Source: Planctomycetota bacterium (lineage in GTDB: Bacteria; Planctomycetota; SZUA-567; H5-PLA8). From it: a stretch of 64,000 nt of DNA. The DNA lies in contig JAOSKN010000001.1 in assembly GCA_027493525.1 (NCBI GenBank), positions 1 through 64,000 of the forward strand, given 5' to 3'. The position numbers were made by a program, and so were the translations under genes. Positions 53,020 through 61,736 of the stretch are shown here, piece by piece (the first letter of the stretch is position 1; each line of letters begins with the position of its first letter). The notes under the pieces were generated by a model that was not told the origin of the DNA, searched no databases, and worked only from the letters and a program-made list of their open reading frames with translations.

Positions 53020-56000
53020 TCACTTTTCCGCGGCCGGCGCGCCGAGCGCCTTGAGCCGCTCGCGCGCCGCGGCCGCGCGCGCGCTCTCCGGGCGCTTCTG
53101 CACCAGCTCGCGGAAGTACGCGATGGCCCGCTCCGGCTCGCCCAATTCCTCGCACGCCTTCCCGCTCAGGTACAGCGCCGCGTCGAGCCAGCGCGAATCC
53201 GGCCGGTCGATGACGACGCGCAGCGCGAGCTTCTTCGTCTCGGCGGCCTCTCCGCGGCCAAGCGCCAACTCCGCCAGCCCGAGCAGCGCGCGTTCACCCA
53301 CCGCGTCCAGTTCGGCCTCCGCGCCCTGCTCGCCAAGGGCCTCCAGGAAGGCCGCCTTCGCGCCTTCGGGGTCGCGCGTCTGGAGCCTGCACTCGCCCAG
53401 CCCGGCCCAGACTTCGCGCGCAGACGGGCTCTTGGGGTACCTCTGCTGAAACGCCAGGAAAGAGGCCGCGGCGTCGGCGAAGCGCCCGGCCTTCGCCTGC
53501 GCGGTCGCGAGCGCCAGCCGTGCCTGTTCGCCCAGCGGTTCGGCGGGCTCCTTCGCGAGCAGCGCGTTCCAGAGGCCCAGCGCCGACTCGAGGTTCCCGG
53601 CCTCGGCGGCGAGCAGCGCGCGCTGGTGCGCGGCCTCCCGCGCGTGCGCGCCGCCGGGCGCGGCCTCGCCGGCCTTGGCGAAGGCCGCCTCGGCCTCCTG
53701 CGCCTTCTTGTCGAGCTTGTACGACCAGGCGAGGTTCAGCCACGCCGCGGCGAGCGCCTCGCCCGGTAGCCCATCGATCTTCGCGGCGGCATCCAGCGCC
53801 TTGCGGTAGTGCGGCGCGGCCGCCGCCGGACGCCCGGCGTCGTACTCAAGGTTGCCCAACTGGAACGGGACCTCGAACGCGGGCTTGCCGCTCAAGGCCA
53901 GCGCGTTGAGCCGTTCCAGCCGCGCGCGCGCGCCAGCGGCATCCTGGGATTCCTTGAGGCAGAGCGCGAGGAGCACCGCGGCCTCGACGCGCGGGGCGTC
54001 TTCGGCCATGAGTTCGCCGGCGCCAAGGTAGGCCTCGAGGTCGGCCTTGGCCTCGGCAAAGCGCTTGCGCCCGAAGCGCAGCCGCGCGCGGTTCAGCCGG
54101 CCTTGGCGGGCCTCCGGCGCGCCGTCCGGCGCGGCCTCCAGGAGCGCGGCGTAAGCGGCTTCGGCGGCGTCTTCCTTCCCGGGCAGCGCGTCCAGGCTCA
54201 GCGCCTTCAACAGCAGCGCGGCCGGCGCGCGCGCGCCGGCGCCCTGGCGCTTGAGCAGCGCCTCGGCGTCGGCCAGCGCGTCCTGGGTCCGCCCTTCGCC
54301 CAGCCGCGCTTGCGCGCGCATCAGCAGCCCGTCGGCCCGCAGCGCCGACTCCGCGAATGCCTGCGTCTCAAGCAGCCGGTCGAGCCAAGGCAGCGCGTCG
54401 GCGAAACGCTTGGCCAGGACCAGGTGCTCGGCGGCGGCATGGCAGGCGTCGGCGGCGTAGGCGGCCGGCGGGGCCTGCTCCACGAGCGCCTTAAACTCGG
54501 CCAGCGCGGCGTCGGCCTGTCCGAGCTTGAGCTTGGCCAGCCCGCGCAGGTAGAGCGCCTCGGCCTCGCGCGCGGGCGTGGCGAACTTCGCCGCCGGCGC
54601 GTCCAGACGCTTGACGGCGCCCGCCGCGTCGCCGGCCTTGAAGCGGCACCACGCCAGCCGCAGCGCCACGAGGTCGGCCTCGAACTTCGCAGGATCCCCG
54701 GCCACGTCGGGCAGCGCCGCGTAGCGGGTCAGATGGTCTTCGGCTGCCGCGTAGTCTTCCTTCCAGAAGGCGAACTCGGCGGCGGCGAAGAGAGCCAGGC
54801 GGCGCAATTCGGCCTGCTCGGGCTGCTCGTCCAGTTGCGCGAGGAGCGCTTCGGCCTGCTTCAAGGCGTCTGGAAATGCTTTGCGCTTCCCAAGCTCCAG
54901 CGCGAGGCGGTAACTGGCCAGCGGGGCCTCGCGGCTCTGGGGATACGACTCCAGCAGCTTGCGGTACGAGGCCTCGGCCTCCCCGGCGGCCAGTTCGCCG
55001 TGCAGGAGCAGCGCCGCGGGACACTCGACCGCGCGGCGTTCGGGATCCTGCAAGGCCTCGCTCTCTTTCAGGGCCTCTTCCGCCGCCGCGCGCGCTTCGC
55101 CGTCGCGCTTGAGTGCCAACAGCGCGCGCGCGCCCGCCCGCAGCACGGCCGGCCGCGCAGGGCCGCGCATGCTTTTCAGGTACGCTTCGGCCAGCGCCAG
55201 CGCGTCGTCGAAGCGCCCGGCCTCGTACGCGGCGAAGGCAGCCTGCGAGGCCAGCGGCTCGGTATCCGGATGCTGCGCGTGCTTCGCGGCCAGCGCGCCC
55301 AGGGCCGGCAGCGCCTCCTTGAATTTCTTCGCATCGATCAGAAACGCCGCGCGCCAGTAGGCCGCCTCGCGCGCCAAGCCGTCCTCCTCCGGCAGGCCCT
55401 GCGGCAGCGCGGCGAGCGCCTCGTCAACTTTATTCTGCTTGGCCAGACAGCGCGCGACCATGAGCCCGCTGCGCGGGGCCTTGGGATGCCCCGCGGCGGC
55501 GGCGCACACGGAGAAGCGCGCCTGCGCCGCCGCGAAGTCCCCGGCCTCGAAGGCCGCCCAGCCCAGGCCTTCGGAGGCGTCGGGGCGCAGCTTGGAGTCC
55601 GGAAACTCTTTCAGCAGCCGCTCCCAGTAGCGCACGGCGTCGGCGCCGCGCTTGAGCGCGTACGCGGCCTCCCCGGCGTAATAAAGGACGTGCTCGTGCA
55701 GCTCCGCCGGCACGAGCGTCTCGCCCTCGGAGACCGGCTTGGGGTACTCGCGCAGGAACGACTCGGCCCGCTCGAGCGTCGGCTCGTAGGCCTTGTTCTG
55801 GTAATGCGACTTGAGCGCGCGCTGCAAGGCCTGCGGGCGGCGCGGCGACTTCGGCGCGGCTTTCAGGTAGGCGTCGAACTGCTGCGCGGCCTGCTCGTAG
55901 CGCCGGAGCTGGTAGCAGCTCTCGGCCAGCAGCAGGCGGGCCTCGGCGGCGCGTTCGGAATCCGGGAAGCGGGCCAGGTACTTGCCCAGTTCCTCCACGG

Positions 56001-56199
56001 CCATTTCGTACTCGTGCCGCGTATAGAGGCTCTGCGCGCGGCGGAAGTCCGCGTCCTCGCCGCCCCGCGCGAGGGGCGCGGCGTGCGCGGCCAGCAGGAG
56101 CGCGAAGAGGATGCGCGCGGCCCAAGCCGGGCCGGCCGGCGTCCGATGCGGGGAGTTCTCGAGGCTCATGGCCTGCCGCGCGTCCAGCAACCCGGCCAT
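53020..56199 (-). CDS. Very large exported TPR-repeat protein in the exbB-exbD operon
   Basis: The 1059-residue protein has an N-terminal hydrophobic segment (AARILFALLLAAHAAPLARG) and then some 25 TPR-like repeats to the end, beginning RRAQSLYTRHEYEMAVEELGKYLARFPDS, a YbgF/BamD-like repeat. It likely sits in the periplasm and forms a long helical scaffold. Its place 56 bases upstream of exbB suggests it is the structural or load-bearing partner of that energiser, as CpoB/YbgF is for Tol-Pal. Starts at 56199, 56190 (TTG) and 56169 are all possible; GGAGG touches the first. Confidence 0.85.
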   Translation of the reverse strand: MAGLLDARQAMSLENSPHRTPAGPAWAARILFALLLAAHAAPLARGGEDADFRRAQSLYTRHEYEMAVEELGKYLARFPDSERAAEARLLLAESCYQLRRYEQAAQQFDAYLKAAPKSPRRPQALQRALKSHYQNKAYEPTLERAESFLREYPKPVSEGETLVPAELHEHVLYYAGEAAYALKRGADAVRYWERLLKEFPDSKLRPDASEGLGWAAFEAGDFAAAQARFSVCAAAAGHPKAPRSGLMVARCLAKQNKVDEALAALPQGLPEEDGLAREAAYWRAAFLIDAKKFKEALPALGALAAKHAQHPDTEPLASQAAFAAYEAGRFDDALALAEAYLKSMRGPARPAVLRAGARALLALKRDGEARAAAEEALKESEALQDPERRAVECPAALLLHGELAAGEAEASYRKLLESYPQSREAPLASYRLALELGKRKAFPDALKQAEALLAQLDEQPEQAELRRLALFAAAEFAFWKEDYAAAEDHLTRYAALPDVAGDPAKFEADLVALRLAWCRFKAGDAAGAVKRLDAPAAKFATPAREAEALYLRGLAKLKLGQADAALAEFKALVEQAPPAAYAADACHAAAEHLVLAKRFADALPWLDRLLETQAFAESALRADGLLMRAQARLGEGRTQDALADAEALLKRQGAGARAPAALLLKALSLDALPGKEDAAEAAYAALLEAAPDGAPEARQGRLNRARLRFGRKRFAEAKADLEAYLGAGELMAEDAPRVEAAVLLALCLKESQDAAGARARLERLNALALSGKPAFEVPFQLGNLEYDAGRPAAAAPHYRKALDAAAKIDGLPGEALAAAWLNLAWSYKLDKKAQEAEAAFAKAGEAAPGGAHAREAAHQRALLAAEAGNLESALGLWNALLAKEPAEPLGEQARLALATAQAKAGRFADAAASFLAFQQRYPKSPSAREVWAGLGECRLQTRDPEGAKAAFLEALGEQGAEAELDAVGERALLGLAELALGRGEAAETKKLALRVVIDRPDSRWLDAALYLSGKACEELGEPERAIAYFRELVQKRPESARAAAARERLKALGAPAAEK

Positions 56200-56349
56200 C
56201 CTCCAAAGTCGGCTTCCCGATTACGCCAACCGCGCCAAGGGAGCGCGCGTCACGGCGCCTCTGATAGGACTACCCGCAACGTACGGCATTCATTGAATTT
56301 CGGCGCACGATTTCTGCCTTGTGCCGTATCCGGCGGACCTTACGATCAC

Positions 56350-57216
56350 ATGTTTGGCCCCGGGACGCAAGGCATGGATCAGGCATCGCAACCCACCGAG
56401 GTGCGCCCCTCGGGCGAGGCGCCGCCGTTCATCGGGCCGGGCTCGGCCCAGCCGCCCAAAAAGAAGTCCGGACTGGGCTGCTGGCTCTGGGTCCTGATCT
56501 TCCTGGGCCTCTTCCTGCTCGCCGTCGGCATCTGCGTCTACTCGGTCGTCAGCACCTTTAAGTGGATCGAGAACGCCGCCGAGAGCGCGCCGCAGCAGGT
56601 CCCCGCGGTCAACCTCAGCGACCCCCAGGTCCTCGACCTGCAGCAGACCTATCTCAAGTACCGCGCCTGCTACCTCGAAAAGAAAGACTTCGAGGCGATG
56701 CTGACCTTCGACCAGCTCAACCACATCATTCAGGAAGAGAAGAAGAAGCAGGAGAACCGCCAGGATCCGGAGGCGAAAGACCGCATCCACTTCGAAACGG
56801 CCGGGGACGCGATCCGCACGCGCTTCACGCATTACGACAAGGACACCGGGCGCTACCTGAACGTGGAGTGCGTCGGCAACGCCTACATCGAGAACCGCCA
56901 GCTCACGCTGACCATCGACTCGCTCAAGATGGCCGGCAAGGAGGCGCCCTGGGGCGTGCGCAAGCTCGCCAACTGGTTCGTCTCGGCGGTCAAGGAGGAG
57001 CAGAGCAAGAAGTCGGACGAGCAGAACCCGCTGCGCTTCATCAAGCTGCTCAAGCGCGAGGGCGACAAGATCCACGTGATCCTGGACGGCCAGTACCTGC
57101 CCGATCCCGACAAGGACGCGAAGGAACGCAACGGTTTGAACCTCAACGCGCCGGCCGAGAGCCCCGGCGGCGCGCTGCGCCTGCCCGCCCCCCGCTTCGC
57201 GCTGGCGCGGCTATAG
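56350..57216 (+). CDS. Single-pass membrane protein of unknown function
   Basis: About 288 residues: a Pro/Ala-rich cytosolic N-terminus, one membrane helix (GLGCWLWVLIFLGLFLLAVGICVYSVVS, about 41-68), and an external domain of about 210 residues rich in Lys, Glu and Gln with few hydrophobics. It contains FDQLNHIIQEEKKKQENRQDPEAKDRI. I do not recognise the family. ATG 56350 is the longest plausible start; ATG 56374 (MDQASQ) follows AAGG and may be better. The open frame upstream is a shadow of the TPR gene. Confidence 0.75.
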   Translation: MFGPGTQGMDQASQPTEVRPSGEAPPFIGPGSAQPPKKKSGLGCWLWVLIFLGLFLLAVGICVYSVVSTFKWIENAAESAPQQVPAVNLSDPQVLDLQQTYLKYRACYLEKKDFEAMLTFDQLNHIIQEEKKKQENRQDPEAKDRIHFETAGDAIRTRFTHYDKDTGRYLNVECVGNAYIENRQLTLTIDSLKMAGKEAPWGVRKLANWFVSAVKEEQSKKSDEQNPLRFIKLLKREGDKIHVILDGQYLPDPDKDAKERNGLNLNAPAESPGGALRLPAPRFALARL

Positions 57217-57228
57217 GAGCATCGTACC

Positions 57229-58286
57229 GTGCGCTTCGGCGTGCATCTCTCCATGAGCGACGGGCCCGCGCGCGGGCAGCAGATCGGCTGCCAGGCGCTC
57301 CAGGTCTTCTGCGGCAACCCGCGCGGCTGGACCAAAGCGCCGCTGGAGCCCGAACGCATCAAGGCCTTCCGCGAAGGCATCGCCGCCGCGCGCATCGACC
57401 CCGTCGTCGTCCACGCGACCTACCTGATCAACCTCGCCGCGCCCGACGACCACATCTGGAACCTCTCCGTCGAGGCCTTCCTGGACGAGTTGCGCCGCTC
57501 GAGCCAGATCGGCGCGGCCTGCTACGTCGTCCACAGCGGCAGCCATAAGGGCGAGGGCGAAGACCGCGGCCGCCGGCGCATCGTCGAGGCCCTTAAGCGC
57601 GCAAACGCCGAGGTGCAGGACCGCCCGGAGATCCTGCTCGAGAACACGGCCGGCACCAAGAATTCGCTCGGCACCACCTTCGCCGATCTGGCGCTGCTCC
57701 TCGACGGCGCCAAGATCCCGCGCAGCGGGATCTGCCTCGACACCTGCCACGCGCTGGCCGGCGGCTACGACCTGCGCTCCCCCGCCGGGACCCGGGCCAT
57801 GCTGGACGAACTCGACCGCGACCTCGGCCTCGCGCGCCTGCGCTGCCTGCACATCAACGACAGCAAGGGCGACCTGGGCTCCCGGCTGGACCGCCACGAG
57901 TACATCGGCGAAGGCTGCATCGGCGACGCGGGCTTCCGCGCCTTCTTCGGCGACGAGCGCGTCTGGAACCTGCCCGCGATCCTCGAAACGCCCCAGGACC
58001 AGCCCGACGACGACCAGCGCAACCTCTGGCATGCCGTGGAACTGGCCTGTGAAGCCGGCGCGGTCCGCCCCGAGGTCCTCGCCGCGCTGCCCACCGTCGA
58101 GCTGGAGCCATTGCGCGACGACGAGATCGCCGCGATGGCCAAGAAAGTCGGCGCCCGCCCCGCCGCTCCCGCGCTGAAGCAGGCCGCTCCCTGCCGGCCC
58201 GCCGCGCCAGGCCCAAGCGCGCGAAGAAAACCGCCCCCCGCAAAGCCTCCCGGAAGAAGCGCGCCCCGCGCAAAGCCAAGCGCTGA
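57229..58286 (+). CDS. nfo: Endonuclease IV (AP endonuclease family 2) with basic tail, one frame break
   Basis: Endonuclease IV cuts DNA at abasic sites in base excision repair. The protein starts at GTG behind AGGAG and has the metal-binding motifs HSGSHKG, ILLENTAGTKNSLG, CLDTCHALAGGYD and CLHINDSKGDLGSRLDRHEYIGEG. As read, the frame would fuse to bioD, but adding one base near 58190-58205 gives a Lys/Arg/Ala/Pro tail (PKRAKKTAPRKASRKKRAPR) ending at a TGA at 58284-58286, 352 residues in all. That histone-like tail is unusual and may aid DNA binding. Confidence 0.85.
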
Positions 58287-58395
58287 TTTCTTCGGGCCGC
58301 CCGCCAAGCCGGCGCGGCCGAACCGCAGCGCCTCCTCTCTTGCCCTGCGCCGCGCACCGTTTACCGTTCACGGTTCATTGCCGCGGAGGACTCCT

Positions 58396-59079
58396 GTGGC
58401 GCCTGGACTCTTCGTGACCGGCACCGACACCGGCGTCGGCAAGACGCTCGTCGCCTGCGCCCTCGTGCGGCTGCTCCGCGCGCGCGGCGTGGACGCCGTG
58501 GGTTTCAAGCCCGTCGCCAGCGGCGCCGAAAACGGGCGCTGGGAGGACGCCGAGGCGCTGCACGCGGCGTCCGAGCGGGTCGAACCGCTGGAGCGGCTCT
58601 GTCCGCTGCGCTTCGCCGCGCCGCTCGCGCCCGTCCCCGCCGCGAAGCTCGAGGGGCGCGCGGTGAGCCTGGACATCTCGCGCCGCGCGCTGGCCGAATG
58701 CTTCGACCGCCGCGCGCGCGTGATCGTCGAAGGCATCGGCGGCCTGCTCGTCCCGCTCGACGAACGGACGCTCGTCGCCGACTTCCTCGCCGAGACCGGC
58801 CTCCCGGCGCTCGTCGTGGCCAGGGCGCAGCTCGGGACCGTGAACCACACGCTCCTCACGCTCAACGAGCTGGCGCGGCGCGGGGTTTCGGTCGCGGGCG
58901 TCGTGATGAACGTCACGCGCGCGGAGGACGCCGAGAACGCCGAGCCGAGCCGAGCCGAGATCGAGCGCCACGCCGGGCGCGCGCTCGACGCGGTTTTGCC
59001 GTTCGTCCCCGGCCCGCACGAGGCCCGCCTGGCGCGCGCCTGCGAGGCGCTGAAGGACTTGACCGCGCGCCTCGGCTGA
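58396..59079 (+). CDS. bioD: Dethiobiotin synthetase
   Basis: BioD closes the ureido ring of dethiobiotin from 7,8-diaminopelargonate, CO2 and ATP. The 227-residue protein starts at GTG behind GGAGGA. It has the P-loop GTDTGVGKT, the VGFKPVASGAE motif, EGIGGLLVPL, and a C-terminal PFVPGPHEARLARA nucleotide-base region. No other bio genes are in the window. Its open frame joins that of nfo upstream, which I attribute to the nfo frame break rather than a true fusion. Confidence 0.92.
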   Translation: MAPGLFVTGTDTGVGKTLVACALVRLLRARGVDAVGFKPVASGAENGRWEDAEALHAASERVEPLERLCPLRFAAPLAPVPAAKLEGRAVSLDISRRALAECFDRRARVIVEGIGGLLVPLDERTLVADFLAETGLPALVVARAQLGTVNHTLLTLNELARRGVSVAGVVMNVTRAEDAENAEPSRAEIERHAGRALDAVLPFVPGPHEARLARACEALKDLTARLG

Positions 59080-59114
59080 CGAACATCGCCACTTCACTCC
59101 GGAACCCGCGCCCC

Positions 59115-59918
59115 ATGAGCACCCCTCCCGACAAGCTGCTGACCTCGCCCCAGAACCCCTGGGTCAAGGAACTCGTGAAGCTGCGCAAGGACGGCAACGA
59201 ACGCCGCGCGGCCGGGCGCTTCTTCCTCGAAGGCCGGCGCGGGGTCGAGGCCGCGCTGGACCAGCCGCACGTGGTCATCCACGAGTTGATCGTTTCCGAG
59301 AAGCTGTTCGGCGCCGGCCACCCCCTGCTGCTGAAGGCGCGCGAGCGCGGCGTGAAGATCGTCGAGGTCAGCAAGGACGTCTTCAAAAAGCTCGCCGACG
59401 TCAAGACCCCGCAGGGGATCGCCGCGGTGGTCCAGGCGCCGGCGTGGGATCTCGCGGGGATCCTCGGCGCGCCCGGCGCGCTGGCCGTCGCCGCCTGCGG
59501 GCTCCAGGATCCCGGGAACCTCGGCACGCTGATCCGCTCCTGCGAAGCCGCCGGCGCCTCCGGGCTGCTCGCCGTGGACGCCACCGTCGATCCGTACAAC
59601 GCGAAGGTGGTCCGCGCCACGGCCGCGGGGCTGCTGGCCCTGCCGATCGTGCGCCTGCCGCGCGCGCAGTTCCTGAATGAAGCCGCCGAGCGCGGCGCGC
59701 GCTTGGTCGGCGCCGTCGCCCGCGGCGGGATCCCGTATCGCGAGTTCGACTGGTCGCGCCGCCCGCTGGTCCTCTGCGTCGGCAGCGAAGGCGAGGGCCT
59801 CCCGCCCGACCTCGAAAGCGCCTGCGCCGAGCGCGTCACCATTCCGATCCGCGGCAAGGCCGAGAGCCTCAACGCCGCGGTCGCCGCGAGCATCCTGCTC
59901 TTCGCCGCGCAGGCCTGA
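59115..59918 (+). CDS. TrmH/SpoU-family RNA 2'-O-methyltransferase
   Basis: The 267-residue protein has an N-terminal L30e-like RNA-binding domain (PQNPWVKELVKLRKDGNERRAAGRFFLEGRRGVEAAL) and a C-terminal SPOUT knot with the three motifs LQDPGNLGTLIRSCEAAGA, VLCVGSEGEGLP and IPIRGKAESLNAAVAASILLF. Such enzymes methylate a ribose in rRNA or tRNA using S-adenosylmethionine. Sequence alone does not fix the target nucleotide. It lies 35 bases after bioD. Confidence 0.92.
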   Translation: MSTPPDKLLTSPQNPWVKELVKLRKDGNERRAAGRFFLEGRRGVEAALDQPHVVIHELIVSEKLFGAGHPLLLKARERGVKIVEVSKDVFKKLADVKTPQGIAAVVQAPAWDLAGILGAPGALAVAACGLQDPGNLGTLIRSCEAAGASGLLAVDATVDPYNAKVVRATAAGLLALPIVRLPRAQFLNEAAERGARLVGAVARGGIPYREFDWSRRPLVLCVGSEGEGLPPDLESACAERVTIPIRGKAESLNAAVAASILLFAAQA

Positions 59919-59976
59919 GCGAGCCGGGCTTCCGGCTTTGCTTTCCGGCGCGGACGTTTGGCGCTATTCTCTCGGC

Positions 59977-61189
59977 ATGAACCGCCTCCTCTCCGTCGAA
60001 GAAGCCTGGGCGATCCTGCGGCGTGAAGCCGGACCTGGCGAAACGCGCCGGGTTCGCCTCGCCGAAGCCCGCGGGCACGCGCTGGCCGAGGACGCCTCAG
60101 CCGACCGCGACTTCCCGGCCTTCGACGTGGCGCGCATGGACGGCTTCGCCGTGCGCAGCGCCGATCTGGCGAAGATCCCGGCGACGCTGGAGGTGCTCGA
60201 AGAGATCATGGCCGGGCGCTTGCCCACGAGAATCCTCGGTCCCGGGCAGGCCGCGCGGATCATGACCGGCGCGCCGATGCCGCGGGGCGCCGACGCGGTG
60301 GTCATGATCGAGCGGACCGCGCCCGCCGGGCCGGGGCGCGTGGAGATTCGCGAGGCCGTCGCCGCCGAGACGCATGTGGCGCGCCAGGGCAGCGACGTGA
60401 AGGCCGGCGCGATCGTGATCGCGCGCGGCACGCCGTTGGGGCCGGCCGAGGTCGCCGTGCTTGCCGCGATCGGGCGCGCCGAGGTTCCCGTCTGGCGCAA
60501 GCCCCGCCTGGCGGTGATGGGCAGCGGCGACGAACTGGTCGAGCCCGGCATCGCGCCCAAGCCCTGGCAGATCCGCAATTCCAACAGCTACCAGTTGCTC
60601 GCCCAGGCCGCCGCGCACGGCCTGGAGGCCGAGTACCTCGGCATCGCGCCCGACGACCCGGCCGAGACGCGCCGCCTGATCGAGCAGGGCCTGGAGGCCG
60701 ACGTGTTCATCTCCACCGGCGGCGTCAGCGTCGGCGACAAGGACCACGTCGGCGCCGCGATGAAGGACCTGGGCGTCGAACTGCTCTTCACCAAGATCAA
60801 CGTGAAGCCTGGCAAGCCGACGGTCTTCGGCCGCCGCGCGAAGACGCTGGTCTTCGGCCTGCCCGGCAATCCGGTCTCGGCGCTGGCGACCTTCCATCTT
60901 TTTCGCGATGACCGCGATCCGCGCGCGGATGGGCGTGGCGGAGCCGCGCCCGCGTTCGTTCCGGCTCCCGCTGGCCGGGAATCTGCGCAGGCAGGGCGAC
61001 CGCGTTACTTTTTGGCCCGCCAGAATCGTGGACGTCGGCGGGCAGGCCCACGCGCAGCCCATGCTCTGGCACGGCTCGGGGCACCTGACCGCCTGCGTGG
61101 GCGCGGACGCCTTCTTGCGGCAGGATCTCGGCGCCGAGCCGAAAGACGGCGAGCGCGTCGAAGTCTTTCCGTTCCCGGCCGTCGTATAG
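59977..61189 (+). CDS. moeA: Molybdopterin molybdotransferase, one frame break
   Basis: MoeA inserts molybdate into adenylylated molybdopterin. The protein has [67 protein letters not shown] and [18 protein letters not shown]. At that last motif the frame breaks in the TTTTT run 60899-60903; dropping one T continues as [10 protein letters not shown] and a normal MoeA C-terminal domain, 403 residues in total. moaC follows 40 bases on, so the pair implies molybdenum-cofactor synthesis; other mo genes are not in view. Confidence 0.92.
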
Positions 61190-61229
61190 GGATGGCGAGC
61201 CGCCCAGGCAAGGTCCCCGAGTCGATCCG

Positions 61230-61736
61230 ATGAAGAAGCCCGCCCAGAAAACCCGCGCGCCACGGCTGACGCATCTCGACGCGCGCGGCCGCGCCCGGAT
61301 GGTGGACGTCGGCATGAAGCCCGCGACGGAACGCGAGGCCGTCGCCGAGGCCATCGTGCGCATGAAGCCGGCGACCCTGAAGCTCGCCACGGCCGGCAAG
61401 GCCAAGAAAGGCGACGTGCTCGCCGTCGCGCGCGTGGCGGGGATCCAGGCGGCCAAGAAGACCAGCGAACTGATCCCGCTCTGCCACCAAGTCCCGCTCA
61501 GTTCGGTGCAGGTGGAATTCGAAGCGAAATCCGGCGGCACATTGCACGTCCGCGCCACCGCGCGCTGCGCGGCGCAAACCGGCGTGGAGATGGAAGCCCT
61601 CGCCGCCGCCGCCATCGCCGCGCTGACCGTCTACGACATGCTCAAGGCCGCCGAACGCGGCATGCGCATCGAGTCCCTCGGCCTGCTGCGCAAGAGCGGC
61701 GGGCGCTCCGGGACCTGGACGCGAGGCGCCCGATGA
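61230..61736 (+). CDS. moaC: Cyclic pyranopterin monophosphate synthase
   Basis: MoaC converts 3',8-cyclo-dihydro-GTP to cyclic pyranopterin monophosphate, the second part of molybdenum-cofactor step one. The 168-residue protein has [60 protein letters not shown] and KSGG, covering the active-site Lys, His and Asp residues. Its TGA overlaps the next gene's ATG. Confidence 0.95.
   Translation: MKKPAQKTRAPRLTHLDARGRARMVDVGMKPATEREAVAEAIVRMKPATLKLATAGKAKKGDVLAVARVAGIQAAKKTSELIPLCHQVPLSSVQVEFEAKSGGTLHVRATARCAAQTGVEMEALAAAAIAALTVYDMLKAAERGMRIESLGLLRKSGGRSGTWTRGAR

Noticed and set aside
49490..53155. A 1221-codon frame that would extend ExbB at both ends
   Set aside because: Past the exbB break it is antisense to the transglutaminase-TPR gene. 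The homopolymer repair gives a normal tail whose stop overlaps the exbD start.
53809..57216. A 1135-codon frame joined to the single-pass membrane protein
   Set aside because: The first 845 codons are antisense to the TPR gene; only the last 289 belong to a real protein.
57229..59079. A genuine endonuclease IV-dethiobiotin synthetase fusion
   Set aside because: A one-base repair yields a basic nfo tail with its own stop, and bioD has its own GTG with GGAGGA. Functions are unrelated.
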